Source: Bemisia tabaci (taxonomy: Eukaryota > Arthropoda > Insecta > Hemiptera > Aleyrodidae). Taken from it: 64,000 bases of DNA. The stretch lies in assembly GCF_918797505.1 (NCBI RefSeq), contig NC_092796.1:52234851-52298850 (forward strand), read 5' to 3'. Shown here one piece after another: positions 50,001 through 59,900 of this stretch. A program made the translations under genes and the position numbers. The notes beneath the pieces are model-generated. The model made no database searches, was not told the DNA's origin, and was given only the letters and a program-made list of their open reading frames with translations. The stretch's first letter is position 1. Each line of letters begins with the position of its first letter.

Positions 50001-53000
50001 AAAAAGGGTGCTATTGATCATTTTTCTGCAAATCACTATGAAAATTAGTATCAACGATTAGAATACAAAAAACCTGAGGCTCATTCATAAATGTAAAAAG
50101 AAAAAAATAGAATGAATACATAATAAAAGAGCATTACTTCTTCAATAGATTCTTTCATTTCTGCTTCAAGTGCTTGATTTTTGTTGAAAGCAACTGAAAG
50201 GTCTTCGGAAAGTTTTTCAATCTCTTTGTGTACAGAGTCTCTTTCACTCATAACAAGGTTATACTCAGCCATTGCAGCATTCCTTTCTTCGGTTAACCAT
50301 TTTAAATCTTCACTTGCTTTCATTCTGACAGCCATCGCTGCATTGAATTCTTTCACAGCCTTATCATGCTTCTCTTGTAACTGAAAAATTCAAACAAAAC
50401 TTATGAAATCAACTCAACACCATAGACTGAAGAAAAAAAGTAACTTTGAAAAGGATCTCAATTTAATAAAGTGTTACATCCATCAACAGAGTTATTAATC
50501 GACGTTTACAGTGCATGAGTGGTAGTCTGGGACACCATAGCTTAAAATTTTGGTAAAAATAAATTTTTATTAGAGCTCGTTTTAGATTACTTGACCTTTT
50601 TCGCTGTATGTATGGAGTAGGGAATTCAGTACTCCAGGCACATGGCGAAAAATATCAAGTCATATGAAATGGGCTCTAGAAAATTATTCACTTAGGAGGA
50701 CCCTTTGAATAATGATGAACCATTCATATGGTTGTTATCAGTACACAGTTCAATTGCTGAGTAGCCTAGCCTACTTACAGTCAAAGAAGAATTACCTTCC
50801 TGATTCAGACTTGATTTTTTTTGACAAATTTTCACCCTTTTAAATTTTTCATTCTCTTCTTACAACTTACTGACTAAAGATTTGTCAACAGCCCTGATGA
50901 ATGGTGCAAATACTAATATTTTCTTGTTACAGGGTAAATTGGACGTATTTCTATCAAACGGAACTAAGCGCCAATTTGAGTTCCTTTTGAGGAATTTAGA
51001 ATCCCGGATAGCGCGTTCTGTCAAACGGACCTAAGCGCCATGGAAAAGCATTGCGGGTATAGGACGGAATAAGCCGTATGCCCGATTCCGCCGCCAATCC
51101 AAGCCCCCCTCTACCATCCTCACCATATGGCGCTTGGGTCCGTTTCATAGAAACACGTCCAATTAATCTTCACAGCAATGGAGGTAATCCTAATATTTTT
51201 GTCTCAAGCTCCATTCAAAATTTTATTCTCAGACCTTCGGATGCACCACATTTACAGCTGACGTGCAGCAGATATTGAGGAATTTTAAGACGTTATAAGG
51301 ACTCCTTTTTTTTATTAATTTATTTTTTCATAGAAAAAAAGTTGCATCAGAACAGGCTACAAAAAATAATTCATTTGTTTAAACTTACCGCTTTCAAAGC
51401 TGCCTGGACCTCATTACGTTCATGTAAAGCCATGTCCCACTGACGAATTACTGCAGTGCATTGTTGTTTCAGACCGTTTCGCTCTCTTAACACAGAATTT
51501 CTTTCTTTCACCATTTCTTCGCATTGGTTCTTCAATCGCCCCACTTCCTCCTGCAAAATGACCAAAAAATGGTAATCATTAATTTCTCCAATGAGGAATG
51601 ATAGTCATGGGTTGAATATCGAGTAATACTATGCAATTCAAAGAAATTTGATTGAGGCAACTACATACATAACCAAAACTTTTTTAAATCATGAGCTGCA
51701 TTATAACGGCAAACAATAATTCTCTAGTGCACAATCCGTCAAAGTTGCTAGAGAAAAGGTATATGCTGCAGAGCAGTATCAGGAGGCTGCAGTTAATTTT
51801 GAGCCGTTATAGCCTGTAAGAACCAAGAGTCCTGTTCTGCACCAGGTACCCTTTTTGATAAGTTAGATTACTAACGGTTAAGTTAATAGATAAACAGTTT
51901 GATCATGTCTCCACTTTGTATCAAAACAATGTATGAAACTTGGCCCACACAGGGCTTGGAGTTCTTCGATCAAGACCTAACTTCAGTTCTGTAAAGATTA
52001 CGAATCTGCGTCTTTTGACCTTGCGCCTATTGTTCAAGACAGAACATGTCAATACTCCGATCCAAATTTCAGATTTTTTTTCAAGACATTACAGCTTGGC
52101 GACAAGAAAACCTGATCATCCCCATGTTTAACTTAATCATTTTGAATTCTCGATGGTGCTTCCAAGGCATTTGAAAAATAAGAAAGATGAATATTCGTTC
52201 AAAGCTTCCTCCCTCTCTTAATATTTTTAAGTTTTTCCATTTACTTTCCTTCAGTCAAACGAAACAACATTTTATACTTGAAGCTTGCAAAAAAAATAGT
52301 ATTTCAGGGGAATATTAGTGACTTCTTCCAAAAAAAATCACTTCACTGAACAGTAAACAGTAAACACTCTCCTCAGACATGATAAAACGGAGAGAAGAGA
52401 GTAAATATCCATGAGGAATTAATTTTACAAGAAGTATGAAAAATCTCCTAGTTTAATAACTGCATTTAAGTAATATTAAAAAGATTAAAAGCTTAATGAA
52501 AACAAGATCATACTTGGGCAAGTTCCAATTTGTCGACAGCAGAAGAATGAGATGATATTAAATCATCATATCGTTTCCTCAATGACTCGTACTCATCCTT
52601 CACAACTTCATACTTGCTGAGGGTTGAAATAAAATGCTGATTAATGGAATCTGAGTTTCCATTTTCAGCCACGATGACATCCTGAGGGATAAAAACAAAA
52701 ATTAATTAAGAGAAAATTTGATCAGGGTTTTATGAAAAATGTGATCAATACTATTTATTAAATTCAAGTTTAATTTGTTGACTGGAACACTGGCCTGTAG
52801 GGACTAGCACTTTGCTTGCCACTGAGTTTAAAAATATTCTGAAGTTTCAACAGTCCTAACTTTCTTTTTTTTTAAAAACAGAAAACTACTTTTAGCATAA
52901 ATGCACTTCTTGCAAACCTCATCATTTGAGATTTGTTAAGAATACAAAGCATGTACAAAACACTGTATTTTTTCTCATATGTCGGCTCAAGGTCTTCAAT

Positions 53001-54783
53001 CTCAAACAAAAAAAGTAACTATAGACTAAGAATTTAATGCCAGAGTTTACAGACCTGCTGATTACAGATGCTTGTCTGCAGCTCAGTTACTTCTCTGTCC
53101 AATCTTTGCTTGTCCCTTATCAACTCAGAGTACATGGTTCGAAGACTGGATGATTCTTTAGCGGCTGCCTCAAGCTGCGACATGGCTGCATGGTGCTGAT
53201 TTCGATAATAGTCCAGTTCTTTCATTGTGTGTTCACATCGACGAACAGCTTCACTGTGTTGCCTGTTTTCCAAAAAAATTTTGTTACTGAGAATATTAAT
53301 TTGATGGAACTTTTTTCAGGATTCTGGTAACTTCTGTTTTAGAAAAATTTCCTAAGCTCATCAAAATTTGCTCCCATTTAAATCCAAACATCCAGATTCT
53401 GGCGTGTAAACATCATCATTCACCTTGCATAAATGTACACTAGATGAAATAATCATGAGATTCTAACAGCATTTTACCATTCCCTGCAGGAGTATTCAAA
53501 GATATGGGAGAGGGGGGGGGGGTCTACTTTGTCAAAACAATATTTTCTGGCTTTTCCAAATCCCATAGTTTCCCCAATGATTGAATCTAAGGACTGAAAT
53601 TTTCTGGTTTTTCCTGATTCTTGTCCTCAATTTAGAGAATACTTGAAAGTAACAGAGAAATTGAGGTGTGACCAAAGGAAATTTTTTCAAAGAAATGCAG
53701 TAAAACTCATCTTACCTCCGCAGCACTTGAAGCTCATGCATGGCTTTGTCTCCCGGCTGCTTAAAACTGTCATAATCGCGGGATGAGTTTTCTCGATTTC
53801 GATCGTTGCCTGAGAAACTCCTTGGAAGGGCCTCTGCAAGTTAAGAATCATACAATTTAGTGATTGAGGAGGAGACTGAATGCTTAAAGAAACTTATTTG
53901 AGTTCAGATGAGTGACACATAAAAACATTTCACTTTAATCTTCAAATCAAACCACCATCAAATGAAAGAAGTTACAGCTTCTGGGCTCAGCAGGGATAGA
54001 GAAATATCTATCCTTTTGTACTTTCACAAGCCTGCCTAGCAGCTTTGAATTTCTTGGTATTCTCAAAAATTATTACGTCTTTAAGTTTTGCTTGTCAAAT
54101 GCTTGTTCGAACTTTGAATAGGTATCAAAGCGCCAAGGTGCATGACTTGAGTTTGGTACATGTTCCTCCTTCTTATTACTGAATTATATGAGTTCAAAAT
54201 TTGTTTTTTTTTTCCAAAAAATTTATCTTCAAATTCAAGTAGGGGTCTAAATTGAAAAAAGAGGAGCTGAGAGCAAAATACACAGGAAAAAAAAGGAAAG
54301 AAATAATGTTAAGTAAAAACACAATGCATCCCCTCAGAATTTTTGATTGCCTCAGATTCAGCATAATAATTGTAAACAAAAAAGATTTATATACCTAGAT
54401 AAAAAATGTAGATAAAGATCAAATAATGTTGATTAATAAAAAAGTACTTCGGTGAAGACAGAAAAAGTCTAATGAACAATTAAGGCTAAATTGAAAGCAA
54501 TTTCATCTGAGACTAGGCAAACTCTCCTGCCTGGGATTGTTTCATTTCTCAGCTCCTGTCTTCACAATCTACGTAATTGTGTCTTCTGCTTTGACTGCTT
54601 GCAGCCTGATTACAAGGAAGTCACCTAAAAGAATAAATGCATAATTTGAAATTTGATAATGAAAAGTTCGCTTTTTCCCAAGACCTCAATTTAAATTATC
54701 TTTGTATTCATTACTATAAGTTACCATTACTTTTACTTACCTCCACTACTAGACCCGTCCATTGAGGAATCTGGCGATGCCAT
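31284..54783 (-). CDS. Dlg5: discs large homolog 5 (Dlg5), complete gene with frame breaks
   Basis: Dlg5 is a membrane-associated guanylate kinase scaffold acting at cell junctions in polarity and vesicle delivery. The gene has about 27 recognisable exons. In order on the minus strand: 54741-54783, 53716-53833, 53055-53262, 52514-52681, 51389-51550, 50138-50380, 48693-49030, 47492-47708, 46827-46962, 45998-46127, 45209-45362, 44720-44842, 44002-44204, 42953-43467, about 42136-42435, 41093-41272, 40401-40583, 39601-39742, 38807-38930, 37636-37786, 37044-37178, 36317-36441, 35647-35869, 34838-35049, 33851-34083, 32544-32763, 31284-31393. Splice phases agree except at the broken exons. The start is MASPDSSMDG and the stop is TAA at 31284. 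It encodes roughly 1,700 residues, against about 1,900 in human. Domain order: coiled coils, PDZ1, PDZ2, linker, PDZ3, PDZ4, SH3, GUK. One-base frame breaks occur in several exons between 40.4 and 48.9 kb; see findings. Confidence 0.95.
35647..35869 (-). CDS. Dlg5: Dlg5 SH3 domain (exon 23)
   Basis: KPGDSFYIRAMFDRTGEL, FHKDDVLYVDNTMFNG, GNWRAWLVD and CGIIPSKYK follow the human Dlg5 SH3 (GDSFYIRALYDR, FKKDDILYVDDT, IPSKY) segment by segment. Confidence 0.96.
36317..37786 (-). CDS. Dlg5: Dlg5 Ser-rich linker and PDZ4 (exons 20-22)
   Basis: Exon 37636-37786 encodes a Ser/Thr/Pro linker (YHELEGGSSSSGESRSDTPT). Exons 37044-37178 and 36317-36441 form PDZ4: carboxylate loop LGISLVGG, then GIYVHSVQISSLAYNAGL, GDRILEYNSTNLRQATAEEA and VTVLAQYN. 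All frames are intact. Confidence 0.95.
38807..39742 (-). CDS. Dlg5: Dlg5 PDZ3 (exons 18-19)
   Basis: Exon 39601-39742: GELRRVHIDKSVEPLGIQIS then GGVFVSTVSEHSLASQ. Exon 38807-38930: VGDQLLEVCGINMRSATYQ then LRQCGNSITMLVQYSPD. This matches human PDZ3 (KGSEPLGISIVSGEKGG, YGDQLLEFNGINLRSAT). Frames and phases are intact. Confidence 0.95.
39027..39340 (-). mobile_element. 3' end of a LINE retrotransposon, decayed, in a Dlg5 intron
   Basis: On the minus strand, fragments AIRFFNTLTNKLK and, after a frame change, VKIFLNKLKIKLKNKAYYNL then EEFFEEPV and a stop resemble the C-terminal tail of non-LTR reverse transcriptase proteins. A short 3' UTR follows, ending in AATAAAAATTC and a tandem attctattctaa-like tail at about 39030-39050. 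The 5' part is missing, as is normal for LINE copies. Confidence 0.6.
40401..43467 (-). CDS. Dlg5: Dlg5 central linker exons, frame-broken
   Basis: Four exons carry conserved linker motifs but not in one frame. Exon 42953-43467 starts YSEKPIYEVPEKPALEKPST and ends IDFSVKSGNIG, both in the same frame, while GGTWPK (also in human) lies between them in another; a small internal intron is possible. Exon about 42136-42435 starts EVLEYYVKKKTPKQYQSSD and later changes frame. Exon 41093-41272 has GGTFPRKK then shifts. Exon 40401-40583 has IPSNPSVASKSSGGKVSTGS and SPMPTFHVEVLSSGS, then a stop. A further small exon may lie at about 41705-41758. Confidence 0.75.
44002..44842 (-). CDS. Dlg5: Dlg5 PDZ2 (exons 12-13)
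   Basis: Exon 44720-44842 gives GLTLENGYYISRISPGSLAA, close to human GISLENGVYAAAVLPGSPAA, then GDRVLS. Exon 44002-44204 gives INNRPLDGVGSLREAMALL, the last helix, and the closing strand. It continues into a Ser/Thr-rich linker ending phase 2. Confidence 0.93.
45209..46127 (-). CDS. Dlg5: Dlg5 PDZ1 (exons 10-11)
   Basis: PDZ domains bind C-terminal tails of partner proteins. Exon 45998-46127 holds the carboxylate-binding loop region LGFELIGG and, after a one-base frame break near 46063-46067, AIYVANVVKGSITDGKL. Exon 45209-45362 completes the fold with ANDCIMRVNNFDCSNVSKR and VVLVVKRRR. The order matches human PDZ1 (GIFVTKVDKGSIADGRL, NDWLLRINDVDL). Confidence 0.92.
46827..51550 (-). CDS. Dlg5: Dlg5 exons 5-9: long coiled coil
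   Basis: Exons 51389-51550, 50138-50380, 48693-49030, 47492-47708 and 46827-46962 encode a nearly continuous coiled coil rich in Glu, Arg and Lys. The exon at 47492 has EALQEAQVSKRRRDWAFSER, nearly identical to human Dlg5, which settles the assignment. The exon at 46827 ends with HDSAIDTDLAEWDTET, also close to human. The exon at 48693-49030 reads in one frame up to EKLVNSQ and in another from EESQREAMKSRFEYAY on, so it contains a one-base shift near 48901-48915. Confidence 0.93.
50937..51164. mobile_element. MITE-like element in a Dlg5 intron
   Basis: Terminal inverted repeats: aattggacgtatttctatca then aacggaactaagcgcca at the left; the right end is its mirror, tggcgcttgggtccgtttca then tagaaacacgtccaatt. 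About 228 bp. An inner copy of caaacgga-ctaagcgccat lies near 51020-51042. Confidence 0.85.
52514..54783 (-). CDS. Dlg5: Dlg5 exons 1-4: start and first coiled coil
   Basis: Exon 1 (43 nt) gives MASPDSSMDGSSSG; exon 2 gives a Ser/Asn-rich stretch and then the start of a long helix (KAMHELQVLRR). Exons 3 and 4 continue it with RRCEHTMKELDYYRNQHHAA and KYEVVKDEYESLRKRYDDL, heptad-rich and charged. Phases 1, 2, 0, 0 join cleanly. No CARD-like domain, which is reported at the vertebrate N-terminus, was seen. Confidence 0.92.
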
Positions 54784-56932
54784 TTTGACAGGTAGGCACT
54801 ATCTGGCGTCTTGAAAGAGAGACAGTTCTACTTCTCAATCATTTCTGTTAAAATAAAGCAAGGCTTCCAGGATTACACTGGTAGTTGACCATGAAAGAAA
54901 GTCATCCCTACAATGTAACATGAGTTCTTCATTTTTGTCAGGAAATCATTGCGAGAGTATAGATAAAGAAGATCGTCTGAAAAAAAAAAAAATGTGAGGT
55001 GAGTCGCTCATTCTACCCAGATTGGCCCTTTTGGCAGTATCCTTATTTTAAATCTTGAGTCAGACTTGTGGGCTGACATATAATTCTTGAATTGGTTACA
55101 GAGGAATGGTACATGTAGGAGGTATTAGAACTGGGAGAGAAAAGATAAGACAAAAGTCACATTAACCTGAAAACATCAGATGGCCCATTGGTTAGCATGT
55201 AAATTTCTGTTGAATGGTGCAATTTTTGGATGTGGCTTTTTTTTCCCCCCAGTTCTAAATTGAACCGAAGAAAATTTTTTTTAATTACAAAACCTAATTT
55301 TTGTTGACCTTTCCTCTTCAAAGGATGTTGCTTCAACGCTAAATCTCTGTCATAAAATTAAAATTTCTTCCGGGTAATTGTTGAAGATAAAAAAATTACC
55401 TGATACCTAAGAGGATTTATAGGTAAGCGTATCCAATAGAACGGCAGCCAGGCGAACATAAAGTTGGCAATGCTATGAAGATATCTTTGCTGGAATATTC
55501 TTACTTATCTCTATACAATTGTCCCCTTACAAGTTGTTAATCAGGACATTAACTAAAAATATTTCACTTAAAAGATTGTTTTTGCTTCTCCAATTTTTTT
55601 GTAGCACTTATTCCATCAGGAATATTCACAGCCTCTGAAGAATTTGAAATGAAAAAAAGTAGCCGATAGCAGCAAGCCCAAAAGAAAATGCAACCGATTC
55701 TTTCTTGCATGATAGTGATAGATCAAAACAACTTTCGAATCAACCAGTTACAGATGTTTGAAATACACTTTAAGATTCAGTCATACATGGACCCAAATAT
55801 TGGATCAGTTTGTTGTATCACATAATTCCACGATGCAGAACATCATTCGCACCCTGGTGGGAGCCAGTCTTAAATGGGACAGTAAAGCGATTGGCCTGCT
55901 GGTTCCGCAGAAGGAGGACACTAGAAAACCCTGATAACATAATGGATGCAAGAACTTGAGAGGCCTGCGAGTTAAATAAGTTGGCTAAGTGCAACAGGGC
56001 TCAAAGGAGCCTCACACTTCAGAGAGTGAATGATTAATAATCTGCAGGGGTGTATTCAGGGTGAAATGAGAGTTCATCTGAAAAATGACAATGATGGCTA
56101 CCGTTCAGTGAATTGAGGTTATCATCCAAAAAATTTGGAAAGGGTGAGTAAAAATTGAAACTCACCATAAGAAGGGTCAGTTCAATTATTCTTGAATGAA
56201 GATGAAAGACTAAGAGCTTGAAATATAGGCACACATACAATAAAACAGAAAATGAATTGCTAATTGAAATGATAATACGTAAACACAAACATTGGAGGCT
56301 TAGCACATTTCGGTAGATAGCGGGGCGGAGGGGGTAAGGAAAGGTACCAAAAGCTATGACGCTAAATAGTGCCAATAATGCCTTAATGTGCAGCGAATTT
56401 TCGCCGGTCTGCCGTCGGAAATGAGAGAAAAAACAGAAAATCTGGGATATAAACGTTAATGAAATAAACTTTTTAGACTTTTCAGCACCGGTACGCTTAT
56501 CTTTTGCCATTCCCACTCCTTCAAAAAAATGTTTAAGGAAGTATGATTTGGCAATGTTGTAATGAAAGCTCAACAATGTGGCATGGAAAGAAATGAAAAA
56601 TTTTACTAGAATGTTTCTCCTCTTGTTTTCGCTCAGTTGGTAACCTGCTTCAAGCTATCACGCTCCAATGAAATTTCAACACGAAATTTTTTGTGTTTAC
56701 GTTCATGACTTGAAAAGGCATGTGTGTCGGCGGCTCAGTATAGTGCAATAATTTATCTTGATCTGTAATAAAATCTGTGTGCTTCATCATGATCAGACTT
56801 TAATCAGATAGCTTGCCAATTTTCATCTCCACTCTCTAAAGTTCAACCTCAAACGAAAGCAAAGTTCAAACAGACATCATCATCGTTCGCTCCTCTCGTC
56901 TCTGCATCGTCGTCTAGGTTTAGTTCTGCATC
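54784..56932. promoter_or_regulatory. shared upstream region of Dlg5 and PDIA6
   Basis: The two genes diverge here, with 2.15 kb between start codons. It must hold both promoters and any 5' UTR exons. I saw no clear TATA box or ER-stress element (CCAAT-N9-CCACG). A minus-strand open frame of 180 codons at 56034-56576 lacks any known motif and looks like chance. Confidence 0.5.
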
Positions 56933-59900
56933 ATGTATCTACTCATTTGTAAGTCAACTGTTCAGCCTTTTACCTTATATTACACATATTTCAAGTATGG
57001 CTAAATTTCAAACTTTCCGTTGAGTCCTTTTCATGCTTTCTGATAGTTTGTGTCTTCAATCATCAGCAGGCATCGAAGTACCTACCTAGCAGTCTTATTT
57101 GACTGATCACAAGATGCTCTTTGAGTACGTCTCCAGAAAAGGGTGTGTTTCATTTTAGGTGCAATGAGAGCCTTGCTCCACTTTTCAAATTGCTGCACCT
57201 TTGCATAAATTTCACATTTATTGATCACCATAATAACAGTCTACAGCACCGCAGCCGAATTCCCTCAAGTTGAATAAATAGCCGCACAGTACTCATTGTA
57301 AGGTCTTAAATAAGATTTTTCCTCATGGACTGTAACACTCCATTGAAAGAGAATTTTAGTCAGAGCGGAGCTCAATGCAAAAAGATTTTAGTTTCTTCTA
57401 GTCGGACCCCGGCTATACGTCACGCTGAGGTGGCAGTTCTCTCACTCAAGTGAAGCAAGTCACTGAAATTTTTCTTTGGATTATACATTGTTAATGAACC
57501 TATCCATCTCTATCCGAGCTACTTTGTTGATTGTTCCACCAATGCTGATAGCAACACATCATGAATGATAAGGAAGGCAATAGTAATAAGAGCAAACCTT
57601 ATGCAGTGAGCATTTAGAAAATGTGACTGTGCTTAATTTACTCCAATTTGGTTGGCACTAAAAGGTAACTTATGCTGAAGACCGGTTGTACTCAAATGTT
57701 TAGGTGATAAATGTACAGATTGAAAAAAGCCCAGAAAAGTCAACTTCTTTTATTAATAATGACTTATTGGTATCGTAAAACAACTCTTTCTTTACTCTAA
57801 CATCTTGTTTTGCACATTCTTTTATACTCTCTTGTGGTCTGCCTTCCAGGTTTTGCGTTCCTTTTCAAGGCAGGTCATGCCTTGTACCCTTCAAATTCTG
57901 ATGTCATTGATTTAACTGAACGAAACTTTGATGAACTTGTCACAAAAAGTGATAGCTTGTGGATTGTTGAATTCTATGCACCATGGTGTGGACACTGTCA
58001 GCAGTTTGTCCCTGAATATGCCAAAGCAGCCAAAGCATTAAAGGTAGCATTTCATTGTCCATAACTTTCATGCCAATTTCTAGCTCACATCATGAAAAAG
58101 AATTTAAGCACTAGCTTATTCTGTTTTCAGCATTTTTTTCCCACTTAAAAAAAATTCTGTGAAAAAGTCCTAGAAATGTTTTCAATTTTATCTTCAGAAA
58201 TTTTTTAAAGTTTAACATCCATAAATTTTGTCAATTTTACCGCTTGGGAATTTTTTCAATTTTCCATCTAGAAATTTTTTCCATTCTCTTGTCCAAAAAT
58301 TTAATAAATTTCTGGAAAGTTAGAAGAAATTATCCATAATGTTTAAACCATGCTGAGACTTTTCAGATTTTCTTTTGAATTGTGTCTTCTGATAGTGATG
58401 CCACAGTTTATATAATCTGGATGTCTTCCTTGTGAGGTATAAAGTTTAAAAAAAATTCTATTTTTTTTTTCAGGGTATTGTTAAAGTAGGAGGAGTGGAC
58501 GCAGATCAACACAAAGGCTTAGCTGCTAGATTTTCTGTTCAAGGATTTCCGACAGTAAAAATTTTTGACAAAAAATCCAGCCCAACAGACTATCAAGGTG
58601 CCAGACAAGCCAGAGCTATTGTCGATCAAGCTTTAGAGACGTTGAAGAGCAAAGCATACACTCAGTTGACTGGGAAGCCCTCGTCGGGAGGAAGTGGTGG
58701 AAAGACCAAGGTACAGACTCGAGGGTGCAATACATTAATTCTTTTTCAACACAAATTATAGCCTACAACATATACATTAATTCTTTTTCAACACAAATTA
58801 TAGCCTACAACATTATATGCAATGCAAGAGTAAATCTCCAAGAGACTGAGCCAAGATACTCTTGAAAAAAGGTTAAATTGGAGAATTTTTGTGCCCTATT
58901 TTTGTTTGTCTAAATATTTACTTCATCATGCTCTAATGCAATTCTTGTAAATATAGAAAGGTTTTGTAGAGCAAAAAAAGAGTAAAATGTGTGAAGCTAG
59001 CATGAACATGTTCAGATTGCGACATGAATCGATTTTACCTGCTGTCGATGTTCTCCAATCTTTCTGTGCATTGAACATTGCTAAACTATTCCATCATGAA
59101 TTAAAGACATTTTCCTGGTATTAAATTGAATTAAGTCAAAATTAAAATTCTATCATAAGATGAGAAAAAAAGAAGGCGCTCACTGAAATTTCCAGAGTTA
59201 TAACCTTTTCAACTAAAATTGTTGAGCACTGATTCCCTATATTTTTTGGTCTCTTTATCTTCTTTGCTTGAAATCAAAATTATCTATCTTTACCTGTCCA
59301 CAGGGAAATCCTGCTGATGTGATAGAACTGACCGATGCCAATTTTGATAAGTTGGTACTCAACTCGGAAGATATCTGGCTCGTTGAATTTTATGCCCCAT
59401 GGTGTGGACATTGCAAAAACCTTGCTCCTCACTGGGCTGATGCTGCTACACAGCTAAAGGGAAAGGTAAGAAACTACATTTTGCAATCCTTTTCATTTGA
59501 TTTTTTTGGAACTCTCTGCACTTGAGTTACAGGGATCGATGTAGCGAAAATTCTTTAACGTAAATTGAAATTTAACTTGCTCTTGTGAATTTTTAAATGT
59601 AGCTTTCTACTCAGATAATACCTTCCAAACTGACATATTTTTTGTCTGTTCTTTTTTTTTTCTTAGAAATTCACCAAATAAATTTAACCTTTTGTCTGTT
59701 CTGTTTGTCAGTTCTCTTATTTTAATTAATTTTTATTCTCTCATTTTATTCCAATTCCCATAAGAATATTAACTTCAATTTAAAATGGAATGAAAGCTAA
59801 GCATTTCTTCACCATTAGCAAAAGAAATTGATCAAAATGCATAATTTCTCGTCCACTGCATCAATGCATTCACTTTAACCAGCTCATCCTGCTAGCAATG

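Noticed and set aside
56034..56576. 180-codon open frame on the minus strand
   Set aside because: No domain, no good start context and a composition typical of AT-rich non-coding DNA; it lies in the Dlg5-PDIA6 spacer.
54784..56932. ER-stress response element upstream of PDIA6
   Set aside because: I looked for CCAAT-N9-CCACG and did not find a convincing match.
57810..57849. Upstream Met of PDIA6 at 57810 as the true start
   Set aside because: A splice acceptor (ccttccag) lies between it and the conserved part, and a 16-base first exon at 56933 gives a better signal peptide in the correct phase.
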